The notes under the pieces are model-generated. The model did no database searches. It was not told the origin of the DNA and worked only from the letters and a program-made list of their open reading frames with translations. Both the position numbers and the translations under genes were made by a program. This document shows positions 49,806 to 56,372 of a stretch of 59,461 nucleotides of DNA, in pieces. The stretch is from a virus: positions 1-59,461 of IMG/VR virus record IMGVR_UViG_3300008110_000057; one strand, given 5' to 3'. Numbering within the stretch: the stretch's first letter is position 1; each line of letters starts with the position of its first letter.

Positions 49806-49935
49806 TGATAGTAGAAAAATTATTGCTTCTGTTATTCGTGCTATTGTAAGTGATTATGAGACTTGGGAAGATGGAACTTATATGGTAAAATCAAAGGATA
49901 TTCTTGAGATTGCTGATGAATTGGAGGCACTCTAA
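49777..49935 (+). CDS. small protein, probably GTG start
   Basis: The 52-residue frame from GTG 49777 (MENFSTYLDNDSRKIIASVI, then YETWEDGTYMVKSKDILEIA) is a clear helical unit. No ATG is available in frame upstream, so GTG or the TTG at 49798 must be the start. It overlaps the next ATG (TAATG). Confidence 0.5.
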   Translation: MENFSTYLDNDSRKIIASVIRAIVSDYETWEDGTYMVKSKDILEIADELEAL

Positions 49936-50114
49936 TGATTTTAAATGAAGAAGTCATCAAACTTGTAAAAGAACACTTTGAGGAAGATTGGGATGAGAAT
50001 GATGGTTGGGAGTATTCTGGAAACTTTGATGCCTTTGTGAAGTTTGCCCAAGAAATCTTTCAAATGGGTTATAATGAAGGTAGTTATGATATGTCCTACT
50101 ATGAGGCACTATGA
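49935..50114 (+). CDS. small helical phage protein
   Basis: The 59-aa product MILNEEVIKLVKEHFEEDWD... has FVKFAQEIFQMGYNEG, the FA...I...GY/G pattern shared by the proteins at 50714 and 50905. Such proteins are common in phages and unknown in function. Confidence 0.6.
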   Translation: MILNEEVIKLVKEHFEEDWDENDGWEYSGNFDAFVKFAQEIFQMGYNEGSYDMSYYEAL

Positions 50115-50332
50115 AAAACTTTAATGAGATTGATTGGGCAGTTTTGTCTGTATTCTTTATTATAATCGTTGCTGCTACTGCCATCACTTATAGTGAGCAA
50201 CAACAACGAGCACTCTTTCAACAAACATACAATAAGAACTTGGAGTGTCGTCAAGCACTCAAAGACCAAACAGTAGTAAGAGTGAATGAGATTTGTGGAA
50301 CTGTTCCTGTGATTGGAGATTTTGTGAAGTAG
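50111..50332 (+). CDS. small membrane protein
   Basis: The 73-aa product has one transmembrane helix at about residues 9-27 (WAVLSVFFIIIVAATAITY) and a soluble tail with two cysteines (LECRQAL, ICGTVP). It ends the unit before the class B promoter. Confidence 0.6.
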   Translation: MKNFNEIDWAVLSVFFIIIVAATAITYSEQQQRALFQQTYNKNLECRQALKDQTVVRVNEICGTVPVIGDFVK

Positions 50333-50339
50333 CACAAAG

Positions 50340-50394
50340 ACACTTGAAGAACTGGCACAGTAGGCATCCAGAGTGGTCTGTGATGCCCTATAAT
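50340..50394 (+). promoter_or_regulatory. class B module: box, hairpin and TATAAT
   Basis: The 21-nt box (50340-50360) is identical to the one at 48287. GGCATC (50363-50368) pairs with GATGCC (50382-50387), and TATAAT (50389-50394) follows. The -10 element is 23 nt before ATG 50418 and the box-to-hexamer gap is again 28 nt. Confidence 0.7.
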
Positions 50395-50417
50395 ACTTTC
50401 ATACACACAGAAACCTA

Positions 50418-50717
50418 ATGGACTTCACAGATTACGGCATTTCTCTTGAACCAGAAGAACTTCGTGATATTCTCACGGGTAAGATTGGATTTCGTAAGTG
50501 TCCTGATTGTCAGGGTGAGGGTGAGAGTTGGACACTTCATTATGTTCTTGCTGATGACCCTGACCAAGATAATGAGCAGTTCAAAGAGGTGAGTGCTCAA
50601 TTTGCTGCTGATTTTGATGAGGACAATTTACCACCACAATATTCTTTTGGTGAATGTTATTTGTATAAATGTGATACCTGTAAAGGTGTCGGTTATGTTC
50701 CTATTGAAGGTTATTGA
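50418..50717 (+). CDS. CxxCxGxG zinc-finger protein (DnaJ-like)
   Basis: The 99-aa product has CPDCQGEG and CDTCKGVGY, two DnaJ-type CxxCxGxG motifs separated by about 45 residues, so one zinc site is formed by both. It may recruit protein partners as the DnaJ central domain does. It is the first gene after the class B promoter. Confidence 0.7.
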   Translation: MDFTDYGISLEPEELRDILTGKIGFRKCPDCQGEGESWTLHYVLADDPDQDNEQFKEVSAQFAADFDEDNLPPQYSFGECYLYKCDTCKGVGYVPIEGY

Positions 50718-50908
50718 AAATGACTGAGGACGAAATCTACCAAATCTTTCTGGATATGATGGAAGAACGGAAAGTAGCAAAACTACTTCCTTGGGAACCT
50801 TCTCGTATGGATTTTGCTGTGAAAGTTGCTGAAATTGCTTATGAACGGGGTTATAATGATGGTTGGGATAGAGAAAAATATTCTGGACTTGTAGGAGACC
50901 CACAATGA
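50714..50908 (+). CDS. small phage protein, paralogue A
   Basis: The 64-aa product (MKMTEDEIYQIFLDMMEERK) has FAVKVAEIAYERGYNDG and ends SGLVGDPQ, which recurs as TGLVGDPQ in the next gene. A tandem duplication is likely. Function unknown. Confidence 0.65.
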   Translation: MKMTEDEIYQIFLDMMEERKVAKLLPWEPSRMDFAVKVAEIAYERGYNDGWDREKYSGLVGDPQ

Positions 50909-51111
50909 TTACTGACGAACAAATCCTAAAGATTGCTTCTGAGCATCTTTATATTCTTACTTCTGTGAATGAATGGTGTGGGGAGGAGGGAGACCTCTTA
51001 AACTTTGCCCGAGCAATCTACGAAATGGGTGAAAATGGTTGGGAAAGTCGTGAAGAAGCAGAATACTTCAACTCATCTTATCCGACTGGACTTGTAGGAG
51101 ACCCACAATGA
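50905..51111 (+). CDS. small phage protein, paralogue B
   Basis: The 68-aa product MITDEQILKIASEHLYILTS has NFARAIYEMGENG and the TGLVGDPQ end. The FARAI...MG pattern is common in phage small proteins. It overlaps neighbours by 4 nt. Confidence 0.65.
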   Translation: MITDEQILKIASEHLYILTSVNEWCGEEGDLLNFARAIYEMGENGWESREEAEYFNSSYPTGLVGDPQ

Positions 51112-51326
51112 TTAAAATCAGTAAAACTTACCATCTTGCACTCACAGAGCAACAAGCACAAGAACTCTACGAACTTCTACGAACTGAAAAGGATAGTGGA
51201 TGGCTAACACCTGATAAAGAACTGGTGGTTGTTTATGACGAACTCAAAAACCTCTTTGATACTGGGATACGAAGCACAGAAAATTCCAAAGATTATAAAC
51301 ACCTCTATGCTCCTGGAACAAAATGA
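51108..51326 (+). CDS. small hypothetical protein
   Basis: The 72-aa product (ISKTYHLALTEQQAQELYEL) is a strand followed by helices, as seen in other phage hypothetical proteins. Not recognised. Confidence 0.6.
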   Translation: MIKISKTYHLALTEQQAQELYELLRTEKDSGWLTPDKELVVVYDELKNLFDTGIRSTENSKDYKHLYAPGTK

Positions 51327-51622
51327 ACTCAACACTCAATAAGAACCTAACACTCATTCAAGATGTTGCCAACAAAGCACTTGAAGAATATATAAACTCC
51401 ACAGAACCAAAAGAACGATTTAGTGGTGTAAATTATGCTGACTTGGAAGTGGTTGATGTATGGGTGAAGTATAGTATTCGCGATGAGGATTTGTATTATG
51501 GTGTGCTGATTGAAGAAGCATCACCAACTGCTTATGAATTGCGGGAATATGTGGTAGGATACCTGAAAGAAAACCTCCCTGATTATTTGAGTGATTTTGT
51601 ATATGTGGAGACTGAGTGGTAA
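51323..51622 (+). CDS. hypothetical protein
   Basis: The 99-aa product has a helical start (LTLIQDVANKALEEYINSTE) and a beta part (LEVVDVWVKYSIRDEDLYYG). Not recognised. Confidence 0.6.
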   Translation: MNSTLNKNLTLIQDVANKALEEYINSTEPKERFSGVNYADLEVVDVWVKYSIRDEDLYYGVLIEEASPTAYELREYVVGYLKENLPDYLSDFVYVETEW

Positions 51623-51808
51623 ATGACTGAACGAGTAAAATTCATATACATCACTCGCACGATTGACCCCAAGACACGCATTCATTATCTTGATGCGATT
51701 GATGAGAATGGACAACATTGGGTTGCTCAAATGACTCATCAAGAAGAGCCTTGGATTATATACAAAGAAGTTTGGAAAAAAGACCCACAACAACCTTTGG
51801 ACTTATGA
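51623..51808 (+). CDS. small hypothetical protein
   Basis: The 61-aa product (RVKFIYITRTIDPKTRIHYL, DENGQHWVAQMTHQEEPW) is a predicted small beta-sheet protein. Not recognised. Confidence 0.6.
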   Translation: MTERVKFIYITRTIDPKTRIHYLDAIDENGQHWVAQMTHQEEPWIIYKEVWKKDPQQPLDL

Positions 51809-52431
51809 CTGACTTTCAACCAACTCCACAAACACCAGAGCAAGTGGATACTGGTCTCCGTGATGCCTTTAGACAAGCAATCAAAGATGGTGTGATTGAT
51901 GCTACTCCTTATCTTAAACAAATGACTTTCAAATCTGATATTGAAAAAACAGAAGCAGAAATCAAAGTGCTTCAAAAAAAGTTGGAACTCCTCAAAGAGA
52001 TTGAGAAGCACAAATCACCAGTAGAAGAAGCATACAAAGATTGGTGGGGGCAATATCCTGAATTAGAAACTGATTCCGAGTATGATGATATGAGGTGGAG
52101 GGGTTTCCAAGCAGGTTTTCAGGCAGCATATGAAGAGAAGGTAAGAGAAGATGATTATTATAATGAAGTAGAGTGGGATGAGAAAGACAATCCAAAACCT
52201 ATGGATGATGTCGTGAATAGGTTGATTGAGAAACATAAATCTCAAAAACTTTGGAATATTTTGTCAAACAAATATGATTATATTTCAGCAACTTGTGATG
52301 ATATTGTATCCGCAGTAGAAGAATGGTTGCCGAAAGAACAAAATGCTTCTGGTTCACAAAATGTAGACACCGAATTACTTGTGGATGGACACAATCACTG
52401 TTTGCAGAAAATCAAGGAGATGCTACGGTGA
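51805..52431 (+). CDS. coiled-coil hypothetical protein
   Basis: The 208-aa product starts at ATG 51805 in an ATGA overlap. Residues about 44-70 are coiled coil (IEKTEAEIKVLQKKLELLKE). A GFQAGFQAAYE segment in the middle resembles the FQ.G...AY helices of phage small proteins. The end is acidic and helical. Function unknown. Confidence 0.65.
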   Translation: MTDFQPTPQTPEQVDTGLRDAFRQAIKDGVIDATPYLKQMTFKSDIEKTEAEIKVLQKKLELLKEIEKHKSPVEEAYKDWWGQYPELETDSEYDDMRWRGFQAGFQAAYEEKVREDDYYNEVEWDEKDNPKPMDDVVNRLIEKHKSQKLWNILSNKYDYISATCDDIVSAVEEWLPKEQNASGSQNVDTELLVDGHNHCLQKIKEMLR

Positions 52432-52568
52432 ACAATGATATGCCTTGGGTTAATCTCACACAAGAAGAAGTGGATGACCTTCGTAAGAAAAAGTATGAAC
52501 TCACTGAATACGGTAAAGAGAAACTTCGTCAACTTATGAAAGACAATGGAAGCGAAACAGAACACTAA
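52428..52568 (+). CDS. small protein with GTG start
   Basis: The 46-aa product is read from GTG in a GTGA overlap (NNDMPWVNLTQEEVDDLRKK). An ATG at 52440 is the alternative. Helical and charged. Not recognised. Confidence 0.5.
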   Translation: MNNDMPWVNLTQEEVDDLRKKKYELTEYGKEKLRQLMKDNGSETEH

Positions 52569-52686
52569 TTACTTACCACATACATTAGTATTGCTGATGT
52601 TTCTGGCACTTGACTTTATGGTGATAGTTGGACTATTCTGGCACGGTAAGGCAAACTTCTTGGAGGTATTCAAGCATCTGAAATGA
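52546..52686 (+). CDS. small membrane protein
   Basis: The 46-aa product MEAKQNTNYLPHTLVLLMFL has one hydrophobic helix at residues about 12-32. It overlaps the preceding gene by 23 nt in another frame. Confidence 0.55.
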   Translation: MEAKQNTNYLPHTLVLLMFLALDFMVIVGLFWHGKANFLEVFKHLK

Positions 52687-52817
52687 CTGAAGAACAAAAG
52701 GCACTACTTGAAATAGTTGCAGAAGAACTTGGTGGAAAACTTTACACTGTAATTGTGACTGACAAGTACAATGAACACAAGAAAATTGTGATTGAATATG
52801 CTCAACAAAAACGATAA
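52683..52817 (+). CDS. small hypothetical protein
   Basis: The 44-aa product (MTEEQKALLEIVAEELGGKL) is an acidic helix-strand protein. It overlaps neighbours by 4 and 20 nt. Confidence 0.5.
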   Translation: MTEEQKALLEIVAEELGGKLYTVIVTDKYNEHKKIVIEYAQQKR

Positions 52818-52974
52818 AATACTTGAGGTTCGTTTATATTCTCCCCACAAGTGTGATTATGTTTGTGAAAGGGAAGATGGAACCTATTATGTCTTTATGA
52901 GACGTGGTGAGGATTCTTATTGGGAACTGAACGGCACTAAAAATCAATGGACTTTGGGTGAGAAAATCAAATGA
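52798..52974 (+). CDS. small hypothetical protein
   Basis: The 58-aa product starts at ATG 52798 (a TTG two codons earlier is an alternative). MLNKNDKILEVRLYSPHKCD leads into a beta-rich part. Not recognised. Confidence 0.55.
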   Translation: MLNKNDKILEVRLYSPHKCDYVCEREDGTYYVFMRRGEDSYWELNGTKNQWTLGEKIK

Positions 52975-53291
52975 CAAATCTGGAGTATTATGTCACTCAC
53001 GTTTTTCCAACAGGATTTCAATCTATTCGTGGAGCATTTCGTATCTGGTGCGATTTGATGACAGGAAACTATAAGGATTATGCCCTGATGTGGTATGATG
53101 ACCCTGAAGAAGAATGTATAGATTGGTTCTGGTCATATCTGGGCGATGATGATGTTCTTCCTAAAGAGTTTCTTGAATATCTAAAACAAATGGCAGATGA
53201 TGTTGAAACTGGCAAAGTAAAAACAGTTCCATTTACTCAAGATATGTTTGATCGTATTAACGACCTTGTTGGAGATTTGATTGATGATTGA
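52971..53291 (+). CDS. conserved cyanophage hypothetical protein
   Basis: The 106-aa product has FQSIRGAFRIWCDLMTGNYK and YALMWYDDPEEECIDWFWSY, rich in Trp/Tyr and acidic residues. It overlaps the RlpA-like gene by 11 nt. Function unknown. Confidence 0.6.
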   Translation: MTNLEYYVTHVFPTGFQSIRGAFRIWCDLMTGNYKDYALMWYDDPEEECIDWFWSYLGDDDVLPKEFLEYLKQMADDVETGKVKTVPFTQDMFDRINDLVGDLIDD

Positions 53292-53598
53292 AACTTTGAT
53301 TGCTGGATTGGTTTGTGGCACTGCAACATTTTACGGAGTAGGAGACGGATTTCATGGACAAACAACTGCTAACGGTGAGCGGTTTGATGCTTATCGTTGG
53401 ACTGCAGCTCATCCTTATCTACCTATGGGTAGCAAAATTAGGGTAACAAACCAAAACAATGGAAAGCAAGTTATTGTAAGAGTAAATGATCGTGGTCCTT
53501 ATTCTCACGCGGATATTGATTTGTCTTATGCTGCCTTTGCTCATATTGCTTCTACGAGTAAGGGCAACGCTACTGTGTGTTGGAGAGTAGTCGGGTGA
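53281..53598 (+). CDS. RlpA-like double-psi beta-barrel protein
   Basis: The 105-aa protein has a hydrophobic N-terminus and the RlpA order: TANGERFDAYRWTAAHPYLP, GSKIRVTNQNNGKQVIVRVN, DRGPYSHADIDLS. RlpA proteins cut denuded peptidoglycan strands as lytic transglycosylases or bind them. The full barrel is present, and the linker and SPOR domain of cellular RlpA are absent. It may act on the host wall early or serve as a wall-binding module; cleavage is not shown by sequence. Confidence 0.75.
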   Translation: MMIETLIAGLVCGTATFYGVGDGFHGQTTANGERFDAYRWTAAHPYLPMGSKIRVTNQNNGKQVIVRVNDRGPYSHADIDLSYAAFAHIASTSKGNATVCWRVVG

Positions 53599-53909
53599 TT
53601 TCCACTGAACTATTTCCTTACGAAAATCATCCTTACCGACTTGAGTTTGGTGAAGGAAAGAATGCTACAATTTGTTGGTTTGAATGTGAAGAGCACTTGC
53701 AAAAACACATTACCAGATATAAACTTAAACCAAAAGAAATTAAAGTTCAATACAGAGATGAAAAACCCCCTAAACCAAGTAAAGCAAACAAGACAAAGGT
53801 ACGACAAACAACTAAACCAAGCAATAACAGAAGTTCTGGTGCAGTTCAAAAACGAAAACCCAGCGTGGGTTCCTCTAGAAACACTCCTCGCAATAAAAAG
53901 TCAAAATGA
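53595..53909 (+). CDS. small protein with basic tail, GTG start
   Basis: The 104-aa product begins at GTG 53595 within a GTGA overlap. The first half (YPYRLEF-type strands, CWFECEEHLQKHITRYKLKP) is ordered. The last 45 residues are Lys/Arg/Pro/Ser/Thr-rich and disordered-looking, as in nucleic-acid-binding tails. A second open frame overlaps this tail. Confidence 0.6.
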   Translation: MISTELFPYENHPYRLEFGEGKNATICWFECEEHLQKHITRYKLKPKEIKVQYRDEKPPKPSKANKTKVRQTTKPSNNRSSGAVQKRKPSVGSSRNTPRNKKSK

Positions 53910-54070
53910 CTGATAAAGTTAATCTTATTCTTGCCTTGACGCAAGTTGAAAATATTGCTAAACTTATGGAAGGCAATATGTATGAGGGGTTTATGTCTTC
54001 TCATCTTCTACCCCTAAAATATGAGTTTGAACGCCAACTGAGTTTATTGAATGGAAAAGAAACTGATTGA
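53906..54070 (+). CDS. small helical protein
   Basis: The 54-aa product MTDKVNLILALTQVENIAKL is helical with several Met/Leu. It overlaps neighbours by 4 and 20 nt. Not recognised. Confidence 0.55.
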   Translation: MTDKVNLILALTQVENIAKLMEGNMYEGFMSSHLLPLKYEFERQLSLLNGKETD

Positions 54071-54263
54071 TGACTGTTTTTATGTTGAAGAAAAACGCTG
54101 GGGAACTTGGCAATCTCACTACGAAGATGGTACTGGTATTATCACCTCACTGACTGAAGAAGAATGTGTCAGGAGTACAAGATATTACTTGAAATGGAAA
54201 CAAGAAGGTGCTATAAATGATAGTGGAGTGACTTATTCTTCTACTGTGGATGGAAAACTTTAG
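54051..54263 (+). CDS. small hypothetical protein
   Basis: The 70-aa product (MEKKLIDDCFYVEEKRWGTW) is a beta-rich small protein with TSLTEEECVRSTRYYLKW. Not recognised. Confidence 0.6.
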   Translation: MEKKLIDDCFYVEEKRWGTWQSHYEDGTGIITSLTEEECVRSTRYYLKWKQEGAINDSGVTYSSTVDGKL

Positions 54264-54459
54264 GAAAGGCGAGAGGGTAATTTATCTTGGATGCTCACCA
54301 GAACAAAATAACTGGGGCAGCAATGATGATCCATCTAAACTTCTTATAGAAGGAGCAATCTATTACATCGAAAAGGTAGAAGTCCATACCTGGCATACTA
54401 AACTCTTCTTGAGAGGAGTTTATGGCAAATTCAATTCCGTTTGTTTTAAGAAACTATGA
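54250..54459 (+). CDS. conserved phage small beta-barrel protein
   Basis: The 69-aa product has KGERVIYLGCSPEQNNWGSN and VEVHTWHTKLFLRGVYGKFN, the outline of a small SH3-like barrel family seen in several phages. Function unknown. Confidence 0.65.
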   Translation: MENFRKGERVIYLGCSPEQNNWGSNDDPSKLLIEGAIYYIEKVEVHTWHTKLFLRGVYGKFNSVCFKKL

Positions 54460-54593
54460 CTATCCGTACATATGAAACCAAATCTGGCACAATTTTTGAG
54501 TGGAATGAAACACCTGAAGTTTTGGAAGCAATTAAACAACTACACGAGCAACAACCAGTTCCCAACACTGGACCCAACAACTCCGTGGTTTGA
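54456..54593 (+). CDS. conserved small phage protein
   Basis: The 45-aa product (MTIRTYETKSGTIFEWNETP, then VLEAIKQLHEQQ) overlaps the gene upstream by 4 nt and the larger frame at 54472 almost completely. The KSGTI..WNETPE motif supports this frame. Confidence 0.6.
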   Translation: MTIRTYETKSGTIFEWNETPEVLEAIKQLHEQQPVPNTGPNNSVV

Positions 54594-54696
54594 GTTTAAT
54601 TCCTACCAAGAATGTTGTTGGTCTTTGAATAGACCAGTTCGTCTTGGTGGGTTTATGAGATATAGAGCGTATCTGAAAGAAGTGGGGTTAATCTAA
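54472..54696 (+). CDS. small hypothetical protein with uncertain start
   Basis: The C-terminal half (YQECCWSLNRPVRLGGFMRY, YLKEVGLI) looks like a real protein. The N-terminal part overlaps the gene at 54456 in another frame, so the true start may be internal. ATG 54472 is the only ATG available before position 54595. Confidence 0.45.
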   Translation: MKPNLAQFLSGMKHLKFWKQLNNYTSNNQFPTLDPTTPWFEFNSYQECCWSLNRPVRLGGFMRYRAYLKEVGLI

Positions 54697-54923
54697 TGTT
54701 TAGATGGATTAATGACTTCTTAAGACCTTACCAATTAAGTGATACTGAATACTCTATTCTTGATAAAATTGTTGAACTTGAATTAAGAATTGAAGAACTT
54801 GAGGAAGAAAATATCAATCTCAATAATTCTTTATACGAGATTGCTAACAGTTTAGAAGCAAGAATTGACATTCTATCTTGCGAACCTTATAAATTACCTT
54901 TTAACACCGAAAAACTACAATGA
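54696..54923 (+). CDS. coiled-coil protein
   Basis: The 75-aa product has a coiled-coil stretch [20 protein letters not shown] (about residues 28-47). The start overlaps the previous stop by 1 nt. Function unknown. Confidence 0.6.
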   Translation: MFRWINDFLRPYQLSDTEYSILDKIVELELRIEELEEENINLNNSLYEIANSLEARIDILSCEPYKLPFNTEKLQ

Positions 54924-55210
54924 CTTATCAAATTACTCTTCGTTCTCCTGATGGCACAGAAAATGTTGTTGATTGTGCTGAAGACCAGTATATCCTAGAA
55001 GCGGCAGAGGAAGCAGGTGTAGATCTTCCTTCTTCTTGTCGTGCTGGTGCTTGCTCTGCCTGCGTTGGTAAAGTTGTGGAAGGTGAAGTGGATAATTCTG
55101 AACAATCCTTTCTTGATGATGACCAAATGAATGAAGGTTTCTCTATGCTTTGTGTTGCATATCCTTTGAGTGATTGTGTAATTGAAACAGAGCAAGAGGA
55201 GAATCTCTGA
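54920..55210 (+). CDS. petF: plant-type [2Fe-2S] ferredoxin
   Basis: The 96-aa protein has the plant-type ferredoxin pattern: Cys40-x4-Cys45-x2-Cys48-x29-Cys78 ([15 protein letters not shown] and MLCVAYP). N- and C-terminal strands ([21 protein letters not shown]) fit. It would carry electrons from photosystem I to host or phage enzymes, including ribonucleotide reductase or bilin reductases, in a cyanobacterial host. This is an auxiliary metabolic gene and the best host indicator here. ATGA and TGATG junctions join it to its neighbours. Confidence 0.93.
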   Translation: MTYQITLRSPDGTENVVDCAEDQYILEAAEEAGVDLPSSCRAGACSACVGKVVEGEVDNSEQSFLDDDQMNEGFSMLCVAYPLSDCVIETEQEENL

Positions 55211-55395
55211 TGTATGAGAACCTAGACACATTTGAGAAAGCACTCTCACATTTTGGAACGAGAGTGGATATTATTTGTGCTATGGAACTTGGTGGAAGAA
55301 TTGATGCAGAAACTGCTTACAAAAATATTAAACTTGAACTCAAACAACTCAAACAAGCAAGAAAATCCTATAAAAAAGGAGAGGAGTTGCAGTAA
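55210..55395 (+). CDS. conserved small cyanophage protein
   Basis: The 61-aa product ([40 protein letters not shown]) is of a type conserved in cyanophage early regions. It ends with a helical basic part. A zinc-knuckle ORF overlaps its 3' end in the +1 frame. Confidence 0.65.
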   Translation: MYENLDTFEKALSHFGTRVDIICAMELGGRIDAETAYKNIKLELKQLKQARKSYKKGEELQ

Positions 55396-55507
55396 TTGTG
55401 GTGAAGAAAAACCACTTGACAGTAACCACTTTCAGGTGGTAAAATACTTTCGTACTGGTTTTTCTTACTACTGTCTTGAGTGTTCTAAACCAAAACCTAG
55501 AGATTGA
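55370..55507 (+). CDS. zinc-knuckle protein lacking a standard start codon
   Basis: The frame encodes KKERSCSNCGEEKPLDSNHF... FSYYCLECSKP, with CxxC twice as in small phage zinc-finger proteins. There is no ATG, GTG or TTG close to the start of the homologous part. ATA at 55370 is where a start would be expected, following the pattern 'MKK..CSNCGEEKP'. It could be started by a non-standard codon, made by a +1 frameshift from the gene at 55210, or be decaying. Confidence 0.4.
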   Translation: MKKERSCSNCGEEKPLDSNHFQVVKYFRTGFSYYCLECSKPKPRD

Positions 55508-55509
55508 TT

Positions 55510-56073
55510 ATGGACTTTGATTATAAAAAGTATTCTCTTGAAAAACTGAACGAATGGATGCACGATGCGATTTCCTGTAGTGAAGCAACACCACAGGAAA
55601 TCTATGATGTAATTAAAGGTGTGGTAAATGAGAACTATCACATCTATAAAAATCATACAGAACGATGCTATGAACTTCTTGCACTTCTGAATGGTAATGG
55701 TGTTGGACATATTCAAGCATATGATGATTATTTAAAATCAAAAAATAAACTTCAATGCGATAAAGATGATAAATCACCAGAATGTCAAAAAGCGTGGAAT
55801 GATTTCTGGGAAGAAAATTATTATCCAGAAGAAGTAAAAGATGATGGTATGCGCCCTTGGGGACATAGTGACCTAGAATATCTTATTGCAAAAAAAGATA
55901 AAGTTGTAAAGTGGTCTCTTCCGGTTCAAGTTGATGGATTAAGTGGAGATTGTTATGTTGAGTTTCCTGATGATTTGTTAGAAGCAGCAAATCTTAAAGA
56001 AGGGGATTTGATAGAGTGGATTGATTGTGGTAATGGTAGTTTTGAATTGAGGAAAGTAAATGGCATTAAGTGA
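55510..56073 (+). CDS. protein with AbrB/MazE-like C-terminal domain
   Basis: The 187-aa product starts at ATG 55510 (a TTG two codons earlier is unlikely). The N-terminal half (SLEKLNEWMHDAISCSEATP, YKNHTERCYELLALLNGNG) is helical and conserved in T4-like cyanophages. The C-terminal 50 residues (WSLPVQVDGLSGDCYVEFPD, EGDLIEWIDCGNGSFELRKV) match the swapped-hairpin AbrB/MazE fold used for DNA binding. A transcription-related role is possible but inferred. Confidence 0.65.
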   Translation: MDFDYKKYSLEKLNEWMHDAISCSEATPQEIYDVIKGVVNENYHIYKNHTERCYELLALLNGNGVGHIQAYDDYLKSKNKLQCDKDDKSPECQKAWNDFWEENYYPEEVKDDGMRPWGHSDLEYLIAKKDKVVKWSLPVQVDGLSGDCYVEFPDDLLEAANLKEGDLIEWIDCGNGSFELRKVNGIK

Positions 56074-56284
56074 ACAAACTCTTGAGCATCTTTTAGAAGC
56101 AGAATCACATCTTCGTGCTGCTATTAAGTCTTCTGCAACAAATGAAAAACCACTGGTAGTTAAACAACTATCACAACTGCTTCTTGATATGGAACAGTGT
56201 AAGAAGATTGAGGAATTTATGGATATGATTGATAATAGGAAACCTGGAAGTAGTGGTTCTTTTGGTTCTTTCTTTAATGATTAA
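56060..56284 (+). CDS. small helical protein
   Basis: The 74-aa product (MALSEQTLEHLLEAESHLRA, LSQLLLDMEQCKKIEEFM) is helical with a Gly/Ser-rich end GSSGSFGSF. It overlaps the AbrB-like gene by 14 nt. Function unknown. Confidence 0.6.
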   Translation: MALSEQTLEHLLEAESHLRAAIKSSATNEKPLVVKQLSQLLLDMEQCKKIEEFMDMIDNRKPGSSGSFGSFFND

Positions 56285-56372
56285 GAACTGTAAAGCAATC
56301 CCAAAGACATTCTTAAGAACTAATCAGTTTGCTAGATAAGATGTTAGGATAGCAACATAATATCTGAGAATT

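Noticed and set aside
55370-55507. HNH homing endonuclease
   Set aside because: Only two CxxC knuckles are present; the His-Asn-His core is missing and the frame is 45 residues long.
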